Part shown: piece after piece, positions 1 to 8,148 of the stretch
Numbering within the stretch: the first letter of the stretch is position 1
Layout: each line of letters starts with the position of its first letter
Source: Vacuolonema iberomarrocanum LEGE 07170
GTDB taxonomy: Bacteria; Cyanobacteriota; Cyanobacteriia; Elainellales; Elainellaceae
Length of the DNA: 64,000 nucleotides
Direction: 5' to 3'
NCBI GenBank assembly: GCA_015207365.1
Contig: JADEXA010000029.1
Location: 1-64,000 of the forward strand
The notes under the pieces: generated by a model
Told to the model about the DNA's origin: nothing
The model's input: only the letters and a program-made list of their open reading frames with translations
Database searches by the model: none
Position numbers and translations under genes: made by a program

Positions 1-80
1 CCTATTCCCCACCGGGAACCTCCCCCAACCCCCACCGTCTCAACTTGCATGCATTTGGATTCAAAAAGAGGGCATGAATT

Positions 81-749
81 ATGAACCGATCAATGTTTTG
101 GCGATCGCCTGCCGCCCTGATGATGGCGATGGGTGTTTCCCTGACCGCTGCCCTGCCTTTGCTAACCAGTGTTCCAGCGGCTGCGAGTGAGTCGATGCAA
201 CTGGCCCAGCTATTCCGTCGCCCCTCTCAGCGAGTGGGTGTGGGGGCAGGCACGGAGATTCCCGCTTACTATGCGGGTGAGGAGCGAGTGATCCTCACGC
301 CGGATGAGACGGTTGACCTGGAATTGACCATCGATCGGGATGTGTATTCGTCCCGTGGAACGATTGTCATTCGAGAAGGCAGCGTGGTGCGGGGCGAGTT
401 GCGTCCAGTGTCTGGAGGGACGCAGTTTGTGGCGTCTGAAATTGTACTATCTGGTAACGATGACGCCCGCGACTTTGCGGCCACCTCCGATGTGCTAACC
501 GAAACGCAAATCATCGATGAGGATACCGACCCCGACTTCCTGCGAGGTGCGGCAATTGGTGCTGCCGCAGCGGCGGTACTCGCGGAGATATTTGGTGGAA
601 TCGACTTCCTGGAAGTGCTAGCAGGCGCTGGTATCGGCGTCCTAGGTGAGATTCTGTTGCACGACGGAGACGAAGAGGTTGAGGTCTTCGTTATCGAACC
701 TGACTCTGACCTGGATCTGTTTGTGGAAGAAGACTTTGTGTTGAGCTAA
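81..749 (+). CDS. Secreted protein of unknown function
   Basis: Encodes 222 residues. The N-terminus is a clear signal peptide: a basic start, a hydrophobic core around residues 12-30 and a probable cut after an Ala-rich stretch near residue 36, so export across the plasma membrane is inferred. Residues about 60-130 are polar and rich in beta-type sequence. Residues about 152-195 are Ala/Gly-rich and hydrophobic and could be a membrane-inserting hairpin. The tail is very acidic (runs of D and E). I do not recognise a named family. A strong hairpin terminator follows 30 bp after the stop, so it is probably the last or only gene of its unit. The ATG at 81 is preceded by GAGGGCATGAATT. Confidence 0.75.
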   Translation: MNRSMFWRSPAALMMAMGVSLTAALPLLTSVPAAASESMQLAQLFRRPSQRVGVGAGTEIPAYYAGEERVILTPDETVDLELTIDRDVYSSRGTIVIREGSVVRGELRPVSGGTQFVASEIVLSGNDDARDFAATSDVLTETQIIDEDTDPDFLRGAAIGAAAAAVLAEIFGGIDFLEVLAGAGIGVLGEILLHDGDEEVEVFVIEPDSDLDLFVEEDFVLS

Positions 750-779
750 TAACGCTTTCCCTCCCTGAAGAGAAGTTGT

Positions 780-811
780 AAAAGGGGCGATCGCGCGCGA
801 TCGCCCCTTTT
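780..811 (+). terminator. HIP1-containing intrinsic terminator
   Basis: A perfect 32-bp palindrome (arms AAAAGGGGCGATCGCG) is followed by TCTTTTT. It contains two overlapping HIP1-type GCGATCGC octamers, so a methylation/HIP1 site doubles as a terminator stem. It lies 30 bp after the secreted-protein gene. Confidence 0.75.
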
Positions 812-1070
812 TCTTTTTGATGATATTGCCCTGAATGTTGGTAAGAATTCTCTGCTTTGCTGAATAGACAACACTAGATAGTTGGGATGCGATCGCCTTT
901 ATCGTTGCCTTCACCGAACTATCTTGAAAGAACAAAATTAAGGCTGTCACTGAGCCAGAGGACAAACCAGATAAATTCAAAGAGGATTATAATCCAGCAC
1001 TATCAGTTAACTCAGCCGAGCTTCCTGCAAGTTCTACAGTTTTTGATCAGAATAGATTCACATAATCTTG
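812..1070. other. Intergenic, no gene seen
   Basis: AT-rich, with one GCGATCGC at about 888. Short open frames on both strands here (up to 112 codons) have no recognisable protein character. The 3' end abuts the stop of the next minus-strand gene. Confidence 0.4.
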
Positions 1071-1652
1071 TTAGTTAAACAGAAACCTGATGAAAAACCA
1101 TAGCTTAAAAAGAAGAAGAAATAAGGCCAAATTACCACTAACAATAGAATAAAAACACCATGGAAATAGTTCACTGTTTCTTCTTTTTAAAGTTCGATAT
1201 TGAACTAGACCTTGAACTAAGCCTGAAACTGTTGCAGATAAAAAGATTAGAAATAGTCCTGTCCTTATAGTCCCATCGCTGAGAAAAGCAAATATTTGAA
1301 TATTTGCTGGGGCAAACACAACAAGGTTAAAAAGGATTCCAAACAAAGCTAAATTTACGAAGGAGCCTTTACAAGCTGTATATAGAGCTTGCTTATTCTG
1401 AGGAATTTTTCTTAAAATTAATAATCCCTGAACACCTCCTATGAGCCCTCCATGCAGGCACCCTACTAGAGTACCCCAAAGAAAAGTTAAGAGAGGAGCA
1501 AGAAAGCCTGGAGTAGCATTAGGATCATACAGGGAGTCTGCAAAATTATATACATTAAAGTAGAGTAGAAAGCCAGTGATAAAAATAGTTGTTACTGCGG
1601 CAATACCACCACCTAGAATACTCCCAAAAATCCAGTAAAGCAAAGATTTCAT
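1071..1652 (-). CDS. Polytopic membrane protein, unknown function
   Basis: 193 residues with about five hydrophobic segments (roughly 5-30, 48-75, 92-112, 125-145, 165-190). Gly-rich motifs of the type GGVQGLLILRKIP and SGLVQGLVQYR resemble the repeated GxxQxLVLR helices of cyanobacterial hypothetical membrane proteins. A similar motif (GFGQGLILKRFPK) occurs in the minus-strand gene at 2454-3062, so the two may be distant relatives. The gene is clearly more AT-rich than the rest of the window and has no HIP1 site. Function is not known. Confidence 0.65.
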   Translation of the reverse strand: MKSLLYWIFGSILGGGIAAVTTIFITGFLLYFNVYNFADSLYDPNATPGFLAPLLTFLWGTLVGCLHGGLIGGVQGLLILRKIPQNKQALYTACKGSFVNLALFGILFNLVVFAPANIQIFAFLSDGTIRTGLFLIFLSATVSGLVQGLVQYRTLKRRNSELFPWCFYSIVSGNLALFLLLFKLWFFIRFLFN

Positions 1653-1781
1653 GAATTGAGAAACCGTAAAAAGGATAGAGAAAAGGTTAGCTCTGCTGAA
1701 AAAAACACACGTTGAGAAGATGTGGTGCTAAGCAGACTAGAATAATTGAGAAAGGATTTCTCAGTATCTTAAGACGATGCT

Positions 1782-2252
1782 TCAAGAGCTAATTCTGAGA
1801 ATTGCCTTGAGCATCGTAACTAATGCAGGCTCATCTCTAAAAGATGAGGGTCGAAGCAAAACAGGCTCTTCTGAGATACCATTTTCAGCAAGCCTCTCAA
1901 GCCACTCTTGCTTACTTAAAGCTAAGACGAAATCATCAGTTTCTGTGTCAACTATAAAGTAACCAGGATTTTGCTGATCTCGTACAAACCTTTGCAATTC
2001 TGGTTCCAGTTCACTAATTTTTCCAAATATGAGACCGTTCTCAATATTTATCCGAGTTATATTGTCTATAAATAATATGCCTTCGTTTGGGGAATCTATT
2101 CCAATGCTGATACCACTAGTTCTATATAAGGTGTAGCCATTAACTAGCTCGCCGCTGTAGTCAACAGGCATGCATGAGGAAAGCGATGAAATTAATAGAC
2201 TGATTGCTACTAAAACATACTTTTTAATACTCATTTTATACATAGAGTTCAT
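1782..2252 (-). CDS. Small putative lipoprotein
   Basis: 156 residues. The N-terminus is basic, then hydrophobic, and ends in a lipobox-like LSSC at about residues 24-27, so a lipid-anchored envelope protein is inferred. The mature part begins with a short motif (NGYTLYRTSG) seen in small lipoproteins of the DUF3997 type. That similarity is only suggestive. AT-rich, without HIP1 sites, and on the same strand between two membrane-protein genes, so all three probably entered together. An in-frame Met at residue 4 or 7 could also be the start. Confidence 0.6.
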   Translation of the reverse strand: MNSMYKMSIKKYVLVAISLLISSLSSCMPVDYSGELVNGYTLYRTSGISIGIDSPNEGILFIDNITRINIENGLIFGKISELEPELQRFVRDQQNPGYFIVDTETDDFVLALSKQEWLERLAENGISEEPVLLRPSSFRDEPALVTMLKAILRISS

Positions 2253-2453
2253 AGATAAAAATTCTCTAAAAGAGACCCTTGTTTGAGACTATTTGTTGAG
2301 AGCGATTGCTCTCATATTCTTTAGAGCTGATTTCTTAAGTCCGCTAAGACCCTTTTGTAGTAAGGCTTCCAGAAAATCAACCTCAAACAAAGAGCAGAGC
2401 CTGAAAGCTCTATCAGTCAGGGGATACAAGCTCCTTAAGGTTTAGTTTGGAAA

Positions 2454-3062
2454 TCAGCTCTTAGAAGGACTAGAGTGGATGTTCTTTGGAGTGTGGTTTA
2501 AAATATATAACAACCCTGAACATTGGATTAACCCGGCTATTGCACCTCTGTAAGCAACAATGCGAGCAAAATTGAAATCATCAGGTAAGGATGTATATCG
2601 ATCCGATGCTTGCAAAAATATTAGTACAATCGGAGTCCATAGGAACCAATAGGATAAAGCGGTTGCCAGAATCATCACATTAGCTTTAGGAAAACGCTTC
2701 AGGATTAGACCTTGCCCGAAGCCTACAACTCCACCACCAATCGCAAAAGCTAGGCCAAGAGGTCGAAGAGCAAAAAAGAAAAGGTAACAGAAAAATAACC
2801 CAATAGAAAAACCTACCCATCCTCCAACAATGGAAACAGGGAACCATAAAACAAATTTCCACGATCTCATGGCACAAAGAATAAATCCCTGCACACAAGC
2901 GAGGACAAAAATACACTCATATATCCATTGAAGCGAACCATCATCAGGGACAGGATAATTAGCCATGTCGATCCGGTAAGCCATGAGATGCATGCTGACG
3001 GACATACCAATCACCCAAAGTGCATAAAGACCTATAGTCCGAAATGACAAGAAGCTATGCAT
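2454..3062 (-). CDS. Polytopic membrane protein, unknown function
   Basis: 202 residues with five or six predicted membrane helices (roughly 8-28, 45-62, 70-95, 100-120, 128-150, 165-190). Residues about 106-122 carry a Gly-rich GVVGFGQGLILKRFP motif, and GAIAGLIQ recurs near 175, as in internally repeated cyanobacterial membrane proteins. It is related in style to the 1071-1652 gene. AT-rich like its two neighbours. The C-terminus is polar. I do not know its role. Confidence 0.65.
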   Translation of the reverse strand: MHSFLSFRTIGLYALWVIGMSVSMHLMAYRIDMANYPVPDDGSLQWIYECIFVLACVQGFILCAMRSWKFVLWFPVSIVGGWVGFSIGLFFCYLFFFALRPLGLAFAIGGGVVGFGQGLILKRFPKANVMILATALSYWFLWTPIVLIFLQASDRYTSLPDDFNFARIVAYRGAIAGLIQCSGLLYILNHTPKNIHSSPSKS

Positions 3063-3136
3063 AAATAATCTGTGTCTACAATACTCCGGGCATCGTTAAG
3101 ACCACTCCACATTCCTAGAAAAAAATAGCCAGTTGA

Positions 3137-3553
3137 TCACAATCTCGTCCCGTCAAAATCGTCGCTGGCAATTGCTGTGCACAATGTGGACCACTCACAC
3201 CTAGTACAAGCTTCACGGATATCACCAAGCGCGAACCTCTCGCGCATTTTTGTCAACGAAGTAGGATCAAGATTTAGCGTTGTCCCAACCTTGGTCGGTC
3301 TGTCTAATAGTTCACCGATCGCGTGTGCCGCTAGTCAATCGCGTTCCGTTACGCTGGCACTCCAGCAATGCGGCTCAGAATCGCTCAGGAGCGGAGCGCA
3401 AATATCGTCAGGCCCGCAGACAATCACGATATCTTCTCCTTTGGACAGTCGTGCTGCGATCGCGTCATAATTCGCTATGAATGCTGGACTGTAACCTTTG
3501 CCTGAGTAGGTCAACAGGCAAAGCAGATGATGGGGTCGGACACGAATTGTCAC
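3137..3553 (-). pseudogene. DUF1284 protein interrupted by one in-frame TGA
   Basis: Translating from the ATG at 3553 gives a DUF1284-type N-terminus (MTIRVRPHHLLCLLTYSGKG, then GPDDICAPLL) that stops at TGA 3335-3337 after 72 codons. The same frame then stays open to 3137 and continues the family pattern (LAAHAIGELL, MRERFALGDIREAC, CEWSTLC), giving about 138 residues, the family's usual length. DUF1284 proteins are Cys-rich and thought to bind an Fe-S centre; the second Cys cluster lies after the stop. The position usually holds Arg, so a CGA-to-TGA transition explains it. The start overlaps the bioY stop by 4 bp (ATGA), so the pair is one operon. A sequencing error is the main alternative. 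Confidence 0.8.
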
Positions 3554-4146
3554 CGCGTGACGCGACGCATCCTGCCGCGCGTCAGCAGCTTAAGCGTAGC
3601 TGCACCCAGGGCCGATTTCAAAAGTGCGCCGACAAAGAACGGCGTCAAGCCATAAATGATCGCCTGTTCGATGCCAATGATGACCGCCAACCACGCCGCC
3701 CCGAGCAGGAGACAGACAGCATGGCTAAGCACCATACCGACAAAGGCAAGCCATACTCGGCTGCCGTTCCAGCCCCGCTCAGCCAACCAACCCATGAGCG
3801 AACCAGCAATGGGGAAAGCAAAGAGGTAGCCGCCTGTTGGGCCTACGAAATGGTGTGCGCCAGCTGCGCCACCTGCGAGCACGGGCATACCGACCGCCCC
3901 TTGAACGAGCCAGGCTGTAATCGTAATGACGCCGAGCCGCCAGCCATAGAGAGCCCCGACAAGGACAACGGCGAACGTCTGCATCGTAATCGGAACCGGA
4001 ACCATCGGAACTTCAACATAGGAGGAGAGGGCGAGAATTATCGTTCCAATCATCACGGCACCGATTTGCCAGCTGAGGGAGCGTGATTTGGGATCTAGAG
4101 GGCTGAATACGGAGGTGGCCGCAGACGTTGCAGGCGCAGTTGTCAT
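3550..4146 (-). CDS. bioY: BioY family biotin transporter S component
   Basis: 198 residues, the family's usual length, with about six membrane helices. BioY is the substrate-binding membrane subunit of ECF-type biotin importers and can work with or without the ATPase module. Family features are visible: VPITMQTFAVVLVGALYG near residues 52-69 and VGPTGGYLFAFPIAG near residues 100-115. A GAGAGGA ribosome site lies 5 bp before the ATG. The downstream DUF1284 gene overlaps by 4 bp, a pairing typical of alphaproteobacteria. With the different local composition this suggests horizontal transfer (inference). No BirA/BioR operator could be recognised. Confidence 0.88.
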   Translation of the reverse strand: MTTAPATSAATSVFSPLDPKSRSLSWQIGAVMIGTIILALSSYVEVPMVPVPITMQTFAVVLVGALYGWRLGVITITAWLVQGAVGMPVLAGGAAGAHHFVGPTGGYLFAFPIAGSLMGWLAERGWNGSRVWLAFVGMVLSHAVCLLLGAAWLAVIIGIEQAIIYGLTPFFVGALLKSALGAATLKLLTRGRMRRVTR

Positions 4147-4335
4147 GATTTCCTCTCGCCAATGGTAAATTATGGGTGATTTCTAAAATCTATAGATAAC
4201 GAACCATACAAATGTCGGCAAGGCAATAGTCAAAAGGGTCAAGGTTTCGCAAAAATCAAAGCAACAGGGTTCCTTAGCTTCTGCCTGAGTCGAGGTTTGC
4301 TTTAAGGTAATACCAATCGAGAATCTCCTATCGCA

Positions 4336-5847
4336 TCAAGTTTCATCTAGGCGCGATCGCACGGGCTCAATTACGCGGGCGATCGCCTCTTGGGCAAAGC
4401 GCTTGATGAACTCATCGCGGCGGTTGAGTTGGAACTGTTGCTCAACCACTTCCGACATGCCGCCATCGCCCCAGGTTTGGTCGCGGCGGAAATATTCGAT
4501 GAAGCTTTTTCCGGCGATCCGAGTGAGATAGGCGGCGGTTGCGCCTTGGACGGCGCGACCGATGACGAAGGTGCCGATGTTGGTTTGCAGCGCCAGAGCC
4601 AGCACCTCTGTGGCACCTCGGATGATGCCTAAGCTGACCAAGGTTTTTGCGAGGGATAGCGCCAGTTCTTTGCCGCGTTCCACGTTCATCTCGCAACCAT
4701 AGACGCGGCCAATTTCCACTACCATCTGGGCGTTGACGGCGGCGGCTCCCAGCAAATCCACCATTGGCAAGGGGGTGATGGAGACGACCCCACCGCTAAT
4801 CCATTGATAGCGATCGACAATTTGGTCGGCTTCCCGTCGCCGCTGGGTATCCAGGATTTGGCGGGCTTCTTCGCCCAGGCGTTGGGATTGTAGGAGAATG
4901 TTCTCGGCAATCAGGTCTTCCCCTTCGTCGCGCAGAACGGCGGCCATCCGCCGCACCAGGGGCAAGATTTCGGGCGTAGGCTGGAAGCGATCGCCACTTT
5001 CCAACTGCACCTCCTGGGGCGCAGCGGCGATCGCCACCACATCGACAGGTGCAATGAAGGCATTCACCCGTTGCCGTAGTTGCGACAACACCGCTTCGAT
5101 CTCAGAGTCAGGATAGAGGTCGCTTTTGTTGAACACCAGGATCGAGCGTTTGCCACTATCGGCGAGCGATCGCAACGGATCATATTCCGACTTGCGCAGG
5201 TCGCTATCCACCACAAACAGCAGTAAATCCGCTTCCGCTGCTAGTTGCCGTGCCAACTGCTCCCGTCCTGTTCCGGCCACGCCTGCTTCCAGGATTCCTG
5301 GTGTGTCTGTCAGCCAGATATCCCGCTCAATTCCGGGTAAGCGGAATTTGTAGGTCGTTGCTTCAGTGGTCGTGCCCATAGCCGCGCCCACCTGCCCCAC
5401 TATTTCCCCCAGCACGGCATTCACCAGCGATGTCTTGCCTGCCGACCCTGTGCCGAAGACAACCACCCGGATCTCGCCCCGTGCCAGATACTCTTCTACC
5501 CGCTTCGTGCGTTCGGCAAACGCTTGCCGCGCCACCTCATCCTGAATTTGGTCTACCTGATGCTGCACGGCTCGCAGGTTTTCTTCGGCAGCTTCAGTCC
5601 GTGCTTCGGGGATGCGCGGTGGTAGGCGCTGCTGCCGGGGGCGTAAAAACAGCCAAGCGTAATAGCCCAATGCGCCGACGAGTACCGCAATCAGTACGAT
5701 GACCAGCCAAATCACGACATTCGCTAGCACCGGTGAGAAATTTGCTAACCCCGCATATAGATTGACTAGGGTGCTGACTAGCCAGAGCAAAAGCCCCAGC
5801 AGTACCAACAACGCCAGGATAATTTGCAAAATGCGAGAACGAGACAT
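4336..5847 (-). CDS. Membrane-anchored GTPase with DUF697-type C-terminal domain
   Basis: 503 residues. Two N-terminal membrane helices (about 5-30 and 40-68) are followed by a short coiled linker and a Ras-like GTPase domain with G1 FGTGSAGKTS (131-140), G3 DTPG (181-184) and G4 NKSD (240-243). Residues about 330-460 form a Gly/Ala-rich hydrophobic region (PLPMVDLLGAAAVNAQM) typical of the DUF697/YcjF-like family. The cellular role of this family is unsettled; a membrane-stress or envelope role is inferred only from topology. Several HIP1 sites show it is native. The upstream neighbour phzF is divergent across a 595-bp gap. Confidence 0.85.
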   Translation of the reverse strand: MSRSRILQIILALLVLLGLLLWLVSTLVNLYAGLANFSPVLANVVIWLVIVLIAVLVGALGYYAWLFLRPRQQRLPPRIPEARTEAAEENLRAVQHQVDQIQDEVARQAFAERTKRVEEYLARGEIRVVVFGTGSAGKTSLVNAVLGEIVGQVGAAMGTTTEATTYKFRLPGIERDIWLTDTPGILEAGVAGTGREQLARQLAAEADLLLFVVDSDLRKSEYDPLRSLADSGKRSILVFNKSDLYPDSEIEAVLSQLRQRVNAFIAPVDVVAIAAAPQEVQLESGDRFQPTPEILPLVRRMAAVLRDEGEDLIAENILLQSQRLGEEARQILDTQRRREADQIVDRYQWISGGVVSITPLPMVDLLGAAAVNAQMVVEIGRVYGCEMNVERGKELALSLAKTLVSLGIIRGATEVLALALQTNIGTFVIGRAVQGATAAYLTRIAGKSFIEYFRRDQTWGDGGMSEVVEQQFQLNRRDEFIKRFAQEAIARVIEPVRSRLDET

Positions 5848-6075
5848 GGCGGAAACCTCTGCAGTCGGTCGTGGAAACCTGCAAGCGTGACGGTGGATTT
5901 GGCTCGCCCATGCAAACGGAATGCGAGTCGAAGATGTAGATAATTATGCGAAAAATATGGCGGGGCTTGAGTAATTGGGCGGTGAATATTCGCTATTGTG
6001 GCGGGACAGTCGGTAGCAAACACCCCGCTAAGGGCTTTATTTGTTTTGGATACTTGGTACTGATCCGCCTTGTTC

Positions 6076-6176
6076 ATACCAATTCTCCAATAACCCGCTA
6101 TGGATCGTGGTTTGGAACCCTTATACTACAAGGGTTTCAAACAATGATCTAGTTTTAGCTTTCATAGAAATGGTAT
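6076..6176. repeat. PAL-H palindromic repeat, copy 1
   Basis: Outer inverted ends ATACCAATT / AATGGTAT enclose an inner hairpin (TTTGGAACCCTTATA / AAGGGTTTCAAA). Related copies are at 32451-32523 and 59299-59398. The rest of the 5848-6442 gap between the divergent GTPase and phzF genes shows nothing else I can name. Confidence 0.55.
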
Positions 6177-6442
6177 CAATTATCGCTCTGACGATTGCTT
6201 GGCTTTTTGTTCAGTAAAACCCTTCAGTTGACGGATTCTGATGCGTTTTGATGATGGGTGGCATTCTTTTTCGAGATTTTGTGCGAAAGGGAAGGAATGC
6301 ACGTAATCTGAGGATTGGTTGCTGTAAGAATAGTGAAGATCACGGGGTGAAATTATCCTCTGGTCAGCAAATGCAAAGGGCGTTGGCTGAGCCAGGATAA
6401 GCGGTTGCGACAGCTGTGATTAAGAGGAGAGGGGTTGAGATC

Positions 6443-7246
6443 ATGGGGCAGAAGGTGATTTGGGTGGATGCGTTTACCACCGAGCCATTTTCCGGGAATC
6501 CAGCTGCGGTATGTGTGTTGTCGGAGCCGATGGATGCGCAGCAGATGCAACAACTCGCCGCCGAGATTAATCTATCGGAAACGGCCTTTCTGCTGAAGCA
6601 GGCCGATGGCTATAGCCTCCGCTGGTTTACCCCCGCTGTAGAAGTGGCTCTTTGCGGTCATGCAACCCTTGCGAGTGCCCATGTGCTATGGGCAGAGGGA
6701 CATGTGCCACCCGGACAAGCCGCTCGCTTCCATACCCGCAGCGGGGTGTTGACGGCGCAGCGCCAGGGCGATCGCATTTTGCTCAACTTCCCCTCTACTC
6801 CTGCTAGCCCGGTTACCCGTCCCGAAGGGTTGCTAGAGGCTCTGGGTTCTGAGGTGCAGGCAAAGTGCCAGGCTATTTGCAAAAATCAGTTTGACTACTT
6901 GATTGAGGTGGCTTCCGAAACCCTGGTGCGGAAGATGAAGCCAGATTTTACCCGCCTGCGATCGCTCCCGGTGCGGGGCATCATTGTCACGAGCCGGTCC
7001 GAGGGAGAGCGTTACGACTTTATTTCCCGCTTCTTTGCCCCTGGTTCTGGGGTTGACGAAGACCCCGTGACGGGTTCGGCGCATTGTGCCTTGGCTCCCT
7101 TTTGGGGCGATCGCCTCCAGAAAAATGAGTTGTGGGCTTACCAGGCGTCTACCAGAGGTGGAGAGCTGTATCTTCAGTGGCAGGGCGATCGCGTCATTTT
7201 GAGTGGGCAAGCGGTAACCGTCATGCGTGCCGAGCTGATGATCTAG
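6443..7246 (+). CDS. PhzF family isomerase/epimerase-like protein
   Basis: 267 residues, normal for the family. The ATG at 6443 is chosen over the GTG at 6416 because AGGAGAGGGG lies 10 bp upstream and the protein then begins MGQKVIWVDAFTTEPFSGNP, the standard PhzF start. Family landmarks are FSGNPAAVCVL, the catalytic-type Glu in NLSETAFLL, WFTPAVEVALCGHATLA, and DEDPVTGSAHCALAPFW near the C-terminus. PhzF proteins share the diaminopimelate-epimerase fold. Most, including this one outside any phenazine cluster, have no assigned substrate. The next gene starts 57 bp downstream on the same strand and may be co-transcribed. Confidence 0.9.
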   Translation: MGQKVIWVDAFTTEPFSGNPAAVCVLSEPMDAQQMQQLAAEINLSETAFLLKQADGYSLRWFTPAVEVALCGHATLASAHVLWAEGHVPPGQAARFHTRSGVLTAQRQGDRILLNFPSTPASPVTRPEGLLEALGSEVQAKCQAICKNQFDYLIEVASETLVRKMKPDFTRLRSLPVRGIIVTSRSEGERYDFISRFFAPGSGVDEDPVTGSAHCALAPFWGDRLQKNELWAYQASTRGGELYLQWQGDRVILSGQAVTVMRAELMI

Positions 7247-7303
7247 CTGGATGGGTGATTGAAAATCTTTTGAGAAAATATTCGTTTAGCAAGCGACCGA
7301 ACG

Positions 7304-7990
7304 ATGGGATTGCAGCTCAAAGAAATTGTGCCCTGGGGTCGCTCCCTGGCCGAATATATCCAGATGTTTGCCCTATCGCCTGCTGATCGGCAACGGCGCA
7401 TTTTGGACTGTGGCGGTGGCCCAGCCAGCTTCAATGCCGAGATGACCGCCCAGGGGCACTCTATTCAGTCCTGCGATCCGCTCTATCAATTTTCTGCCGA
7501 ACAAATTACCCAACGGGTAACCGAAACCCGCTCCCTGATTCTCGAAAAGGTTCGGGAATATCAGCAAAACTATGTCTGGACGGTCATCTCAGATCCCGAG
7601 ACGTTGGGAGACATGCGCCTCACGGCCATGCGCCAGTTTATTGACGACTTTCCTCAGGGACTGGCCGACGGGCGCTATCACGTTGCGCAACTCCCTTCAC
7701 TGCCCTATGCCAATCAGCAGTTTGATTTGGCTGTGTGTGGACATCTCCTGTTTAGCTATTCCGACAACCTATCGCTTGACCTGCACCAGCGCTCGATTCA
7801 AGAACTGTGTCGGGTGGCACGGGAGGTACGCATTTTTCCCGTTCTGACCCTGAATGGCGATCGCTCCCCCTGGCTTGCACCTATCATCAGCGAACGCCAA
7901 AAGGCTGGGTATAGTGCTGACTTAGTGACCGTCGCCTACGAATTCCAGAAGGGTGGCAATCAGATGTTGCGGATCGTGCCGATTGCCTGA
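7304..7990 (+). CDS. Methyltransferase-fold protein (Rossmann class I-like)
   Basis: 228 residues. Residues about 32-42 read RILDCGGGPAS, a motif I-like SAM-binding loop. QFDLAVCGHLLF near residue 139 matches the post-motif II region, and RSIQELCRVAREVRIFPVL matches the later strand that precedes product formation in class I methyltransferases. Substrate unknown. It follows phzF on the same strand. The 3' end runs into a 105-bp palindrome (PAL-J) shared with the convergent gvpF/L gene. Confidence 0.75.
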   Translation: MGLQLKEIVPWGRSLAEYIQMFALSPADRQRRILDCGGGPASFNAEMTAQGHSIQSCDPLYQFSAEQITQRVTETRSLILEKVREYQQNYVWTVISDPETLGDMRLTAMRQFIDDFPQGLADGRYHVAQLPSLPYANQQFDLAVCGHLLFSYSDNLSLDLHQRSIQELCRVAREVRIFPVLTLNGDRSPWLAPIISERQKAGYSADLVTVAYEFQKGGNQMLRIVPIA

Positions 7991-8041
7991 TGCTGTGGAT
8001 GGCTCAAACAAGATGGTTGAAGCAGGGTAATTCAAACAGGG

Positions 8042-8146
8042 TAAGTAGCTCGGCATGATGAAAAACCAGATCCCAAAAACCTGCGCCGCCCGCGCTGCGG
8101 GCGGCGCAGGTTTTTGGGATTTTTGGTTTTTCATCATGCCGACTTA
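8042..8146. repeat. PAL-J palindromic repeat, full copy
   Basis: Arms 8042-8093 and 8097-8146 pair almost throughout (outer TAAGT / ACTTA, then CGGCATGATGAAAAACC, then a GC-rich core around CTGCGCCGCCCGC). An 11-bp direct repeat TAATTCAAACA flanks it (8028-8038 and 8145-8155), which suggests insertion. It lies between two convergent genes and could also act as a bidirectional terminator. A second copy is at 18555-18661 and a half copy starts at 20102. Confidence 0.8.
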
Positions 8147-8148
8147 AT

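Noticed and set aside
642..980. 112-codon minus-strand open frame
   Set aside because: It overlaps the secreted-protein gene and crosses the terminator hairpin, with no recognisable protein features.
3481..4086. 201-codon plus-strand open frame
   Set aside because: It is antisense to bioY, which has clear family motifs. The frame is open because of the GC-rich composition.
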